From Lachnoclostridium sp. UBA3320 (GTDB lineage Bacteria > Bacillota > Clostridia > Lachnospirales > Lachnospiraceae), in assembly GCA_002361175.1 (NCBI GenBank), contig DESG01000026.1:1-12012 (forward strand): 12,012 nucleotides of DNA. The letters are read 5' to 3'. Shown here one piece after another: positions 1 through 7,154 of the stretch. The number at the start of each line of letters is the position of its first letter. Position 1 is the stretch's first letter. A program made the translations under genes and the position numbers. The notes below the pieces were generated by a model. It ran no database searches. It worked only from the letters and a program-made list of their open reading frames with translations, and had not been told where the DNA came from.

Positions 1-20
1 TGGTATCAATTTCCTTATAT

Positions 21-50
21 GTTTTATTATATAGACGTATATTAAGTCAA
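21..50 (-). promoter_or_regulatory. possible promoter leading out of the left edge
   Basis: Read on the minus strand, TTGACT (50-45) is followed after 18 bases by TAAAAC (26-21), with a purine-rich AAGGA stretch close to the window edge. This could be the promoter and ribosome site of a leftward gene that starts outside the window. A TATAAT also lies here, but only 13 bases from the -35 element, which is too close. AT-rich DNA gives such matches by chance, so this is weak. Confidence 0.22.
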
Positions 51-100
51 TATTATATTGTAATTTTTTATAAAATATTGGATATTTTCATTTCTGTCTA

Positions 101-141
101 AAATAAAAACAGAGTCCTGTTATGTAGATGAGGGACTCTGT
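101..141 (-). terminator. Rho-independent terminator of the PTS remnant
   Basis: A perfect 9-bp stem pairs ACAGAGTCC (109-117) with GGACTCTGT (133-141). Read on the minus strand it is followed at once by a T-rich tail (TTTTTATTTT, 108-99). Orientation and placement, about 115 bases beyond the stop at 256, fit a terminator for the leftward PTS gene that once stood here. Confidence 0.7.
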
Positions 142-255
142 CTGGATATAGTTCTTATCTGTATTTTGTTTGTTTCTGGACTTTTTATCAAAGTCGGATA
201 TTTTATAATTTTTCCTTTCATTTTTACTTTTTAATGATACATTGCTTTATATTTC

Positions 256-849
256 CTATTCTTCAATATTTTTCTTCAATAAACCAAGTAAAAATGCAGA
301 TACTAATGTACCAATAATCAATGCTACAACATACATAACAGCATTTCCTACAACTGGAAATACGAAAATTCCCCCATGTGGAGCCATCAGTGTACAGTTA
401 AATGCCATAGACAATGCCCCTGCAACTCCAGAACCTACTACGCAGGATGGAAGTACATGAATCGGGTCGGATGCTGCAAATGGAATTGCTCCTTCTGTAA
501 TAAAAGCAAGCCCCATAATAAAGTTTGTAGGTTCTGAATCTCTTTGTTCTTTTGTAAACTTTTTCTTGAATAGAAGTGTAGCAAGTGCAATTGCACAAGG
601 AGGTGTCATTCCTCCAATCATAACTGCTGCCATAATATCATAATTGCCAGTTGCCATCGCAGCTGTACCAAAAACATAAGCTGCTTTATTAAATGGACCA
701 CCCATATCAATCGCCATCATACCACCAAGGATAATTCCAAGAACAATTTTGCTTGAACCTCCCATGGAATTTAATCCATTATTTAATGCTGTATTAATAC
801 CGCCCATGATAAGCTCAACGATAAATGACATGATTATTCCTAAAATCAA
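256..849 (-). pseudogene. C-terminal remnant of fructose-family PTS EIIC permease
   Basis: This is a hydrophobic 197-residue frame matching the second half of a fructose-specific PTS membrane component (EIIC), which carries the sugar across the membrane while it is phosphorylated. Family signatures are visible: MGGPFNKAAY, TEGAIPFAASDP and PHGGIFVFP, with about five hydrophobic segments. Family EIIC domains run to roughly 340 residues and are usually fused to IIB and IIA domains; the first half and any IIA/IIB part are absent. The frame stays open upstream only to a TGA at 876-874. Possible starts are TTG at 849 (GGGA seven to eight bases upstream) or ATG at 831 (AGGA six bases upstream). A plausible promoter lies just upstream, so the fragment may be transcribed, but half an EIIC should not transport. 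A degraded gene is the likeliest reading. Confidence 0.82.
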
Positions 850-877
850 AATACTAATCCCTATTAAGTTTTTTCAT

Positions 878-906
878 ATTATATAGTCAAAGTCAGTCAG
901 AATCAA
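878..906 (-). promoter_or_regulatory. sigma-A promoter in front of the EIIC remnant
   Basis: On the minus strand TTGATT (906-901), a 17-base spacer and a perfect TATAAT (883-878) lie 29 bases upstream of the TTG codon at 849. The spacer holds repeated GACT units. It may be the original promoter brought close to the C-terminal half by an internal deletion, or a chance match in AT-rich DNA. Confidence 0.45.
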
Positions 907-1259
907 TCAAACTAATTCACAAAAATTTTAGTTGATTTTTATATATTTTGCACAATATTAAACGAATTTAATCCTCTTAACTGTCTATATTTATAATAGC
1001 TTTACTTAATTAAAATCATCATTTTGCCAAAAATATTTGTGGGGGCACAGTGGATACCAGTGTAATAATTACAATGAATGTGCAGAAAGCCCACTTCTTT
1101 AAATATGGTATGGATAGCACAATTATAAAATAAATATATACAAAGTTCTTGATAATACACACGTAATACGCTACACTGTGTATAATGGTTTTGAAATGAG
1201 ACCTTGAGAATAGTTATTGCCTTTGGATTAACAATGAAAATTTAATAAAATTGAAATTT
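907..1259. other. intergenic stretch with no recognisable gene
   Basis: This AT-rich stretch between the EIIC remnant and the acetyltransferase gene holds no convincing gene. A short plus-strand frame open from 1014 to 1133 encodes 19 residues from an ATG at 1074 but has no ribosome site and matches nothing I know. A TATAAT at 1181-1186 could be the -10 box for the acetyltransferase gene, but no good -35 stands at the right distance. Confidence 0.5.
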
Positions 1260-1272
1260 GGAGAACTAAATA

Positions 1273-1725
1273 ATGCTTGTTAGAAAATATCAATCATCTG
1301 ATTGTAACGAACTTTCAGAACTTTTTTATAATACAGTTCATACAATAAATGCAAAAGATTATTCAAAAGAACAATTAAATGTATGGGCGACAGGACAAAT
1401 AGATTTGAAAAAATGGAATCAGTCGTTTCAAGAACATTTCACTTTGGTTGCGGTTGATAACGAAATTATCATTGGATTTGGAGACATAGATTATATAGGA
1501 TATCTTGACCGACTATTTGTTCATAGTGAATATCAGGGAAAAGGAGTTGCTGCTGCTATTTGCAACAAATTAGAACAAGCTGTTGATGTAGATAGAATAA
1601 CTACGCACGCATCTATTACCGCAAGACCTTTTTTTGAGAAAAGAGGATATAGAGTGATTAGAAAACAACAAGTTATTAGAAATGGGATTTATTTAATAAA
1701 TTATCTTATGGAGAATAAACGATGA
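1273..1725 (+). CDS. GNAT-family N-acetyltransferase
   Basis: A 150-residue cytoplasmic protein of the GNAT fold, which moves an acetyl group from acetyl-CoA to an amine. The acetyl-CoA pyrophosphate-binding motif A is clear: the beta4 strand YLDRLFVHSEY leads into QGKGVA (Q88, G89, G91). The C-terminal ARPFFEKRGYRVIRKQ segment is the usual motif B region (xxFYxkxGF). Length is normal for a single-domain GNAT. The start is supported by GGAGA at 1260-1264, eight bases before the ATG. The stop overlaps the start of the next gene by 4 bases (ATGA), so the two are translationally coupled. The substrate cannot be predicted; closest in style to small YafP-like acetyltransferases. Confidence 0.88.
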   Translation: MLVRKYQSSDCNELSELFYNTVHTINAKDYSKEQLNVWATGQIDLKKWNQSFQEHFTLVAVDNEIIIGFGDIDYIGYLDRLFVHSEYQGKGVAAAICNKLEQAVDVDRITTHASITARPFFEKRGYRVIRKQQVIRNGIYLINYLMENKR

Positions 1726-2237
1726 TTATTTTGATTACTGGTGCTTCTCATACTGGAAAAACTGTTTTGGCGCAAAGACTGCTTGAAAAATATAAATATC
1801 CTTATTTATCAATTGACCATTTGAAGATGGGGCTGATTCGTAGTGGAAATATTAATCTCACTCCCATGAGCGATGACAAAGAACTATCAGAATACTTGTG
1901 GCCTATTGTCCGTGAAATAGTCAAAACAGCCATAGAAAACAAACAAAACCTTATTATTGAGGGGTGTTATATTCCATTTGACTGGAAAAAGGATTTTTCA
2001 GAAGACTATTTTGATGATATAAGATACTATTGTCTTATTATGAGCGAAAACTATATAAAAAAGCATTTTAATGACATAAAGATATATGCAAGTGTTATTG
2101 AAAATCGTTTAGATGATGAGTATTGCACTTTGGAAAATGTGTTAAAAGACAATACACAAATCTTAGAACTTGCTAAAAAGAATGGAGCAAGTTATATTCT
2201 TATTGATAATGAGTACAAAATAGACATTGACTTATAA
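1722..2237 (+). CDS. P-loop NTPase, small-molecule kinase-like
   Basis: A 171-residue protein opening with a Walker A loop, GASHTGKT (G7 to T14), directly after the first beta strand, as in nucleoside or small-molecule kinases of the adenylate kinase/zeta-toxin type. SIDHLKMGLIRSG (about residues 30-42) resembles the acceptor-binding segment after strand 2, and LIIEGCYIPFDW (about 78-89) the Walker B-like strand. It probably transfers the ATP gamma-phosphate to a small molecule, but the acceptor is unknown. It overlaps the upstream acetyltransferase gene by 4 bases and has no separate ribosome site, so it is the second gene of a coupled pair. The pairing of acetylating and phosphorylating enzymes resembles modules that modify antibiotics or toxic metabolites; that is a guess from context. 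Confidence 0.8.
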   Translation: MIILITGASHTGKTVLAQRLLEKYKYPYLSIDHLKMGLIRSGNINLTPMSDDKELSEYLWPIVREIVKTAIENKQNLIIEGCYIPFDWKKDFSEDYFDDIRYYCLIMSENYIKKHFNDIKIYASVIENRLDDEYCTLENVLKDNTQILELAKKNGASYILIDNEYKIDIDL

Positions 2238-2241
2238 AACA

Positions 2242-2680
2242 ATTACCAAGACAAAATTAGGTAATTCGGATTTGAATGAATGTATCCCGCATTTGTATGG
2301 GATTTGGAAATGCGGGGCAGGGACAGTACACATGGAATTTAGATGCGGAACATTCCAGAGAGATTATTAAAAGGGGAAGGGGACTGGAGCTTGGAGTGAA
2401 TTTTTATGATACGGCGATTGCCTATCAGAGTGGAACAAGTGAACAATATCTCGGAAGGGCGCTGCGTGATTTTGCAAAACGTGATGAAGTGGTAGTTGCA
2501 ACAAAATTTCATCATATCAAGGCTGCAGTAAAGTCACTTGATCTGGAACTGACAAAAGATGAAGTGATATGGTTAGAAGAACCCTATGTACCACACATAC
2601 TGACTGGTGTAATGGCACAGAACAGGCAAGACTGTGCAAAAGAAAAGCATGTATGCTCTACAGGAAATCAGAAAATATAA
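2242..2680 (+). pseudogene. aldo/keto reductase relic with frameshift and internal deletion
   Basis: Remnant of an NADPH-dependent aldo/keto reductase, normally about 320 residues. The N-terminal barrel part is recognisable: KLGNSDLN (2254-2277), then SRICMGFGNAG and NFYDTAIAYQSGTSEQYLGRA with the catalytic-type Asp and Tyr. It jumps from VVVATKF straight to HHIKAAVKSLDLELTKDE and LEEPYVPHILTGVMAQN, which is the C-terminal end, so about 200 central residues are missing. The 5' end is split by a duplicated AATG (2275-2282); removing one copy restores LNVSRICMG in a single frame. A doubled AGGGGA (2372-2383) adds an extra Arg-Gly. The open frame from ATG 2276 gives a 134-residue product, but it cannot form the barrel. 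No ribosome site is seen at 2276. Confidence 0.88.
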
Positions 2681-2746
2681 GAAGAAACCTATCAGAGAAT
2701 GGTGATGTATGTCGGATAACCGAAAGAATATGTGATGTTTTGTCTT

Positions 2747-2786
2747 TTGAACACTCTCCACAGCTAAAGCAGTGGAGAGTGTTCAA
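2747..2786. other. perfect 15-bp hairpin, no clear T tract
   Basis: TTGAACACTCTCCAC (2747-2761) pairs perfectly with GTGGAGAGTGTTCAA (2772-2786) around a 10-base loop. It is more GC-rich than its surroundings and follows the aldo/keto reductase relic. Neither strand has a T run after the stem, so it is not a textbook Rho-independent terminator. It could be a decayed terminator, a processed RNA hairpin or the end of a lost mobile element. Confidence 0.6.
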
Positions 2787-2862
2787 GTATTGTAGCTACT
2801 GATAATTAATGCTATTTGGTTTCCAAAACATAGGTTTTGTGAATGACATTAAAAGTTCACTC

Positions 2863-2891
2863 TTGACATTATATAACTTTAACAATAAAAT
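2863..2891 (+). promoter_or_regulatory. strong sigma-A promoter without an intact gene behind it
   Basis: TTGACA (2863-2868, perfect) is followed after 17 bases by TAAAAT (2886-2891). Transcription would start near 2898. The first open frame downstream is the small frameshifted sequence at 2955-3066; the next intact gene starts at 3167 behind its own promoter. Confidence 0.6.
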
Positions 2892-2954
2892 AATTTTATA
2901 TTGTATATAAGGAATACAGATAAGAGAAAAGATGTTAGAAAAACTAATTAATTT

Positions 2955-3066
2955 ATGAAAGAAAACAACACTTCAGCTAAGACAGAAGTAGTAGCTGACA
3001 TTACTTGTCAATGGCAAAGCTAAAGAAGCAAAACCGCTTATGTACTTGCAGTGTTATTTATATTAA
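2955..3066 (+). pseudogene. small frameshifted reading frame of unknown family
   Basis: From ATG 2955 the frame reads MKENNTSAKTEVVADIT, then runs into a stop at 3021. Dropping one base at about 3006 joins it to VNGKAKEAKPLMYLQ and a stop at 3064-3066, giving about 36 residues with a charged, Lys/Glu/Ala-rich composition that continues smoothly across the shift. This suggests the start of a small protein gene broken by a one-base insertion and truncated. The ribosome site is poor, although a strong promoter lies 64 bases upstream. I do not recognise the family, and a chance open frame remains possible. Confidence 0.35.
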
Positions 3067-3085
3067 AATACGTATTTTTGTGATA

Positions 3086-3114
3086 TTGACAATAATGTTT
3101 TTAGGAATTATGAT
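3086..3114 (+). promoter_or_regulatory. sigma-A promoter of the beta-phosphoglucomutase gene
   Basis: TTGACA (3086-3091), a 17-base spacer and TATGAT (3109-3114) form a near-consensus promoter. Transcription would start near 3121, giving a leader of about 45 bases before the ATG at 3167. Confidence 0.75.
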
Positions 3115-3166
3115 ATATTTATACTGTTTTTAAAATAAATGTGATAGGATTAAGGAGGCTTATGTT

Positions 3167-3799
3167 ATGAACTATAAGGGTGTAATTTTTGATTTGGATG
3201 GGGTTATTTGCTTTACGGACCAGTACCATTATCTTGCATGGAAAGAGATGGCAGATGAAATAGGTATTTATTTTGATGAAAAAATTAACAATCGTCTGCG
3301 TGGAGTAAGCCGTATGGCAAGTCTTGACATTATCCTAGAGAGAAGCGACAAAGAATATAGTACAGATGAAAAAGAAACACTTGCATCTAAAAAGAATGAA
3401 ATATATAAGAAATTGCTGCTTAAGATGACCCCAGATGATTTATCTGACGAGGTAAAAGAAACACTTGACAGCCTAAGAGCGGATGGATACAAGTTGGCGA
3501 TAGGCTCTTCTAGTAAAAATACAAAGCTTATTTTGAAACAGATAGGTCTTGAGAAATACTTTGATGCAATCAGTGATGGAACTAATATAACACATTCAAA
3601 ACCACATCCAGAAGTTTTTCTTAAGGCAGCAGAATATCTTGGGTTAAAGCCAGAGGAATGTCTTGTAGTTGAAGATGCAGTTGCTGGTATTGATGCGGCA
3701 GTCGCTGGAGGCTTTGAAAGTGCAGGAATCGGAGAAGCTGGTTCGTATGAAAAAACTACTTATCCATTGCAATCATTTTCAGATTTATTAAAAATATAA
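3167..3799 (+). CDS. pgmB: beta-phosphoglucomutase (HAD superfamily)
   Basis: A 210-residue cytoplasmic enzyme that interconverts beta-glucose 1-phosphate and glucose 6-phosphate (EC 5.4.2.6), usually downstream of maltose or trehalose phosphorylase reactions. All HAD motifs are intact: motif I FDLDGV (nucleophile D9, acid/base D11), motif II GSSSKN (S114, S116), motif III K145-P146 and motif IV VEDAVAGIDAA (E169, D170, Mg2+ ligands). The cap domain carries RLRGVSRMASL, the segment that distinguishes beta-phosphoglucomutase from other HAD phosphatases. Length matches the family. The start is set by AAGGAGG at 3152-3158, eight bases upstream; an ATG at 3162 in another frame stops at once. No sugar phosphorylase lies next to it. 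Only 48 bases and no terminator separate it from the following HPr-like gene. Confidence 0.9.
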   Translation: MNYKGVIFDLDGVICFTDQYHYLAWKEMADEIGIYFDEKINNRLRGVSRMASLDIILERSDKEYSTDEKETLASKKNEIYKKLLLKMTPDDLSDEVKETLDSLRADGYKLAIGSSSKNTKLILKQIGLEKYFDAISDGTNITHSKPHPEVFLKAAEYLGLKPEECLVVEDAVAGIDAAVAGGFESAGIGEAGSYEKTTYPLQSFSDLLKI

Positions 3800-3847
3800 A
3801 AGTAACATACATAAAAGAAGATAATCTCGTTTATTAGGGGGATAATT

Positions 3848-4075
3848 ATGAAATCAGTTAATATAGTCTTGGATTCGATAGACAAGGTAAAACAGTTTGT
3901 CAATGATATGTCTACTATTGAAGGTGAAGTAATTATCTATTGTGACTGGCACTTTTCTGATGCAAAATCAATTTTGGGAGTGCTTTCATTGGATTTGTCA
4001 AAGACATTGAGACTACAGATATCAGACTGGAAAGAAGAGTATAGTGTATTGATTGGAAAATATCTTGTAGCATAA
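3848..4075 (+). CDS. HPr-like protein lacking the active-site histidine
   Basis: A 75-residue protein with the length and pattern of HPr, the PTS phosphocarrier. AKSILGVLSLDLSK (residues 39-52) aligns with the HPr segment that holds the regulatory serine (KSIMGVMSL), so S41 would match HPr Ser46. The loop that should hold the phosphorylatable His15 in a G-x-HARPA motif reads DSIDKVKQFVN here; the only histidine, H35, is not in that place. It therefore cannot relay phosphate from EI in the usual way. Such HPr-fold proteins may act as regulators, for example as Crh-like partners through the serine, but here that is inference. The start is supported by AGGGGG at 3836-3841. It is likely co-transcribed with the beta-phosphoglucomutase gene. 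Confidence 0.75.
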   Translation: MKSVNIVLDSIDKVKQFVNDMSTIEGEVIIYCDWHFSDAKSILGVLSLDLSKTLRLQISDWKEEYSVLIGKYLVA

Positions 4076-4132
4076 TGTAAGGTGATAGAACTGACAAATC
4101 TAGTCCTGTTGGAGTAAAGTTTATTAATGGAG

Positions 4133-4161
4133 TAGACAAATCAACATTAATTTATTATAAT
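4133..4161 (+). promoter_or_regulatory. sigma-A promoter of the chemoreceptor gene
   Basis: TAGACA (4133-4138), a 17-base spacer and a perfect TATAAT (4156-4161) lie upstream of the chemoreceptor gene, giving a leader of about 90 bases. I found no flagellar sigma-28 type (TAAA...CCGATAA) promoter, which is common for chemoreceptor genes. Confidence 0.6.
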
Positions 4162-4190
4162 ATAAATAGTTTATGGATTAGAGGCTTATG

Positions 4191-4221
4191 AAAGAATAGA
4201 AAAGCTAAAGAATAGAAAGCT
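4191..4221 (+). repeat. short tandem duplication in the chemoreceptor leader
   Basis: AAAGAATAGAAAAGCT (4191-4206) is followed directly by AAAGAATAGAAAGCT (4207-4221), the same unit minus one A. It lies in the untranslated leader between the promoter and the ribosome site and looks like a slippage duplication. No function is evident. Confidence 0.7.
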
Positions 4222-4260
4222 TTTTAAAAGTTTTAAATAATTTAAGTATAGGAGACGAAG

Positions 4261-6012
4261 ATGAAAAACTTAAAAATTAGAACAAAACTATTGATAACAT
4301 TCTTGCTTATTATTATACTGTTCTGTAGTACAGTAGTAACTTCTATTAGAGGAATGCAGCAAAGTGCAGACGAATATTCTGAATTTTATACAGTTGGTTA
4401 TCAGATTACCAACAAAGCAATGAATATGCGCCGTGGTCTGCAGATTGTTGTTAAAAACCTTACTTTTATAACAATAGAGGATGAAGCTGAAAATAAAGAA
4501 ACATATCTGAAAAATATTCAGCAGGAAATGGATTTAATAGAAGAAAATCTGAAGTGGCTGGATGCAAACTTTATAGGAGACAAGGCACTTTTAAATACAT
4601 TTGCTGATGACCTTACAAAAGCTCTCAGTCTTCAGGATGAAGTTATTAATGCCGCCAATACAAATAAGGTGAGTGCACAAAACATACTGCTTAACGAATA
4701 TCAGCCTTTAGTAGACAATGCTGTAGATGTCTTGATATCAATTAGTAATGTGGCAGAAGAAGATGCAGAGGCAGATTATGAAAGTACTGTTTCCATGCAA
4801 GAGAAAATGGTATTTATGCAGCTTGGCATAGCTGTAGGAGTACTTGTTATTACATTAATACTTTCAGCTTACCTTACAAGGACAATTACACGTCCACTCC
4901 ATGAACTTGAGGAATCTGCTGAAAACATTGTAAAAGGTAATTTTGATATTACTGTGGAATATAAATCAAGGGACGAATTAGGCAGTTTAGCTGATGCATT
5001 TAGAAATATGACAGAGATTTTAAATATAATAATTTCTGATGCATCAAGGCTCTTAAGTGAGATGGCAAATGGCAATTTCAGTGTACGTACAGAACATGAG
5101 GAAGGTTATGTAGGAAATTTTCAGAGTTTACTGATGTCTATGCGCAAACTCAACCATGATTTAAGTATAACTCTTGGAAAGATTAACCAAAGTGCCGACC
5201 AAGTAGCATCTGGTTCAGACCAAGTATCTATGGGTTCACAGGCACTTGCACAGGGTGCTACGCAGCAGGCTGCCGCTGTACAAGAGCTTGCTGCTACTAT
5301 TGCAGATATTTCAAATCAAATTCAGGAGACAGCAGAAAATGCAGCAGAGGCAAGAAACCAATCAGGCACGGCTGGCAGCGAAGTAGAGAAATGCAATGTA
5401 CAAATGAAAGATATGGTTGCTGCTATGGAAGAGATTTCTAATACATCTGATGAGATTAGCAAGATTATTAAAACGATTGAGGATATTGCTTTCCAGACAA
5501 ATATACTGGCACTCAATGCGGCTGTGGAGGCATCACGTGCTGGCACTGCAGGCAAAGGATTTGCCGTAGTTGCAGATGAAGTGCGTGAACTTGCTGGTAA
5601 GAGTTCAGAAGCATCAAAAAATACTGCAGAATTGATTGAAAGTTCACTACAGGCTGTGGCACGTGGAAAGCAGATTGCAGATTTAACAGCAAATACGCTG
5701 GTTAATGTAGTAGATGTAGTCAATCAGACTTCTGCCAAGGTAGAAAAAATTGCAAATGCAGCAGAAGAACAATCAGGAAGTGTCCAGCAAGTTACACTTG
5801 GAGTAGACCAGATTTCAGATGTTGTACAGACTAACTCATCAACTGCACAGGAGAGTGCATCAGCAAGTCAAGTACTTTCAAGTCAAGCAGCTATGCTTAA
5901 AAACCTTGTTGCCAAGTTTACACTCCGTCAGGAATATGTTTCAGAAATTTCAAATAGTGAAATGGACTTTGGTGGTGCACGTCTGCCAATGAATGATATA
6001 AATATGTACTAA
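4261..6012 (+). CDS. methyl-accepting chemotaxis protein
   Basis: A 583-residue transmembrane chemoreceptor. The order is a short cytoplasmic tail, TM1 (about residues 10-28), a periplasmic-side four-helix-bundle sensor of about 155 residues, TM2 (about 186-208), a HAMP domain starting RTITRPLHELE with a GNFDITVEYKSRDELG second helix, a further HAMP-like segment (MANGNFSVRTEHEEG), and the long signalling coiled coil. The hairpin tip that binds CheA and CheW is conserved: IAFQTNILALNAAVEASRAG (from F411), then GKGFAVVADEVRELA. No CheR-binding pentapeptide is present at the C-terminus. The ligand is unknown. The ribosome site GGAGA lies just upstream. It has its own promoter and terminator and no other chemotaxis gene next to it, as is usual for scattered receptors in Clostridia. 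It implies a flagellated cell. Confidence 0.95.
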   Translation: MKNLKIRTKLLITFLLIIILFCSTVVTSIRGMQQSADEYSEFYTVGYQITNKAMNMRRGLQIVVKNLTFITIEDEAENKETYLKNIQQEMDLIEENLKWLDANFIGDKALLNTFADDLTKALSLQDEVINAANTNKVSAQNILLNEYQPLVDNAVDVLISISNVAEEDAEADYESTVSMQEKMVFMQLGIAVGVLVITLILSAYLTRTITRPLHELEESAENIVKGNFDITVEYKSRDELGSLADAFRNMTEILNIIISDASRLLSEMANGNFSVRTEHEEGYVGNFQSLLMSMRKLNHDLSITLGKINQSADQVASGSDQVSMGSQALAQGATQQAAAVQELAATIADISNQIQETAENAAEARNQSGTAGSEVEKCNVQMKDMVAAMEEISNTSDEISKIIKTIEDIAFQTNILALNAAVEASRAGTAGKGFAVVADEVRELAGKSSEASKNTAELIESSLQAVARGKQIADLTANTLVNVVDVVNQTSAKVEKIANAAEEQSGSVQQVTLGVDQISDVVQTNSSTAQESASASQVLSSQAAMLKNLVAKFTLRQEYVSEISNSEMDFGGARLPMNDINMY

Positions 6013-6043
6013 ACAAATTATAAAACAGTACATAGTTAATAAC

Positions 6044-6080
6044 AAGCACCTTGCGGTAATGCAAGGTGCTTTGTCCTCTT
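6044..6080 (+). terminator. Rho-independent terminator after the chemoreceptor gene
   Basis: AAGCACCTTGC (6044-6054) pairs perfectly with GCAAGGTGCTT (6061-6071) around a 6-base loop, followed by a moderately T-rich tail (TTGTCCTCTT). It lies 32 bases after the stop codon. Confidence 0.75.
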
Positions 6081-6134
6081 ATAGGGGAGAACAAATTTAT
6101 GCATAAAAAATAAAAGAGAGGTTAATATATTGTT

Positions 6135-7100
6135 ATGAGAAATAAAGTAATTAAAATATTAGGTACTGCCACTGTGGCGGCAACTGTATTTATGGCATCT
6201 GGTTTTTCATTTTTTGAAATGATAGTAAGCTGTAAAAGGCATAAAAGACAGGTTAAAAAGAAATGGTTTGAATTGTCACATACCAAAATCAACCATCCAA
6301 GATATAAATTTGAGAAAGAGTATGAAGAAGGCAAGGAGTGGTGCAGACAGCAGAATATGCAGGATTGTTACATGAAAAGTATTGATGGACTTGTGCTGCA
6401 TGCGTATTATTTGCCAGCAAAAAATGCAAAGAGATTTGTATTGTTAAGTCATGGATATAAAGGCAGTGGCTTCGGGGATTTTGCATATACAGCAAAATTT
6501 CTCCATGAGCAAGGCTGTAATTTGCTTTTCATAGACCAGCGGTGTTGTGGTGCAAGTAAAGGTGACTATATTACTTTTGGAGCAATGGAGCAGTACGATG
6601 TTCAGAAATGGACGTTTTATATTGCAAGGCGCAATAAGAAAAAACTTCCTATATATCTATATGGTGAGTCTATGGGAGCGGCATCAGTACTTATGGCATC
6701 TGGACACAAGCTGCCACGTGAGGTAAAAGGTATTATTGCAGACTGTGGCTTTAGGTCTATGAAAGGGCAAATGCAAGATATGGCTGCTAATTGGTTTCAT
6801 ATTAAATGGATTGGACTTATGTTACTTCGCTTAGATTTGTTCTGTGCAGTTTTAGCTGGTTTTAGAATGAAAGATGCAGATACACACAATGCCATGAAGA
6901 CAAATAAGAGACCAGTTTTATTTTTTCATGGTAAAGAAGATACTTATGTAGACTATAAAAATTCACTGTACAATTATTCTTTATGCCAAGCCCCGAAAGA
7001 GCTTGTAATTGTACCACATGCCAGACATCTTTGCAGTGCATATGCAGCCCCAGAACTTTATAGGGAAAAGCTTTTAGGATTTTTTGAAAAATATGATTAA
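6135..7100 (+). CDS. membrane-anchored alpha/beta hydrolase
   Basis: A 321-residue serine hydrolase of the alpha/beta fold, of the COG1073 type. A hydrophobic segment at about residues 7-28 after a short basic N-terminus looks like a signal anchor, so the catalytic domain probably faces outside. The oxyanion strand LSHGYKGSG is followed by the nucleophile elbow GESMG (S179), the acid in HGKEDTYV (D269) and the base in HARHL (H298), so the triad is complete. The substrate is unknown; an esterase, amidase or lipase is possible. The ribosome site AGAGAGG (6115-6121) stands 13 bases before the ATG, longer than ideal, so translation may be weak. A terminator separates it from the acyl ligase operon. 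A role as deacylase for that pathway is only a guess. Confidence 0.88.
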   Translation: MRNKVIKILGTATVAATVFMASGFSFFEMIVSCKRHKRQVKKKWFELSHTKINHPRYKFEKEYEEGKEWCRQQNMQDCYMKSIDGLVLHAYYLPAKNAKRFVLLSHGYKGSGFGDFAYTAKFLHEQGCNLLFIDQRCCGASKGDYITFGAMEQYDVQKWTFYIARRNKKKLPIYLYGESMGAASVLMASGHKLPREVKGIIADCGFRSMKGQMQDMAANWFHIKWIGLMLLRLDLFCAVLAGFRMKDADTHNAMKTNKRPVLFFHGKEDTYVDYKNSLYNYSLCQAPKELVIVPHARHLCSAYAAPELYREKLLGFFEKYD

Positions 7101-7109
7101 AAGAATTAT

Positions 7110-7140
7110 CGTCAGCTTAAAAAAGCTGGCGTTTTCTTCT
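7110..7140 (+). terminator. Rho-independent terminator after the hydrolase gene
   Basis: CGTCAGCTT (7110-7118) pairs with AAGCTGGCG (7123-7131), nine pairs with one G-T wobble, around an AAAA loop, followed by TTTTCTTCT. It starts 9 bases after the hydrolase stop codon. Confidence 0.85.
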
Positions 7141-7154
7141 AATAACTATTTTTC

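Noticed and set aside
242..460. 72-residue plus-strand frame opposite the EIIC remnant
   Set aside because: No ribosome site, and the minus strand carries recognisable EIIC motifs over the same bases.
1014..1133. Short plus-strand open frame including a 19-residue peptide from ATG 1074
   Set aside because: No ribosome site and no recognisable similarity; too short to support as a gene.
2569..2802. 77-residue plus-strand frame at the end of the aldo/keto reductase relic
   Set aside because: It reads the relic's C-terminal part in the wrong frame and runs through the hairpin.
4082..4190. Open frame without a start codon between the HPr-like and chemoreceptor genes
   Set aside because: It lacks a start and overlaps the likely chemoreceptor promoter; treated as non-coding.
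5322..5723. 133-residue minus-strand frame inside the chemoreceptor gene
   Set aside because: It is a mirror of the highly conserved signalling domain on the plus strand and shows no family features of its own.
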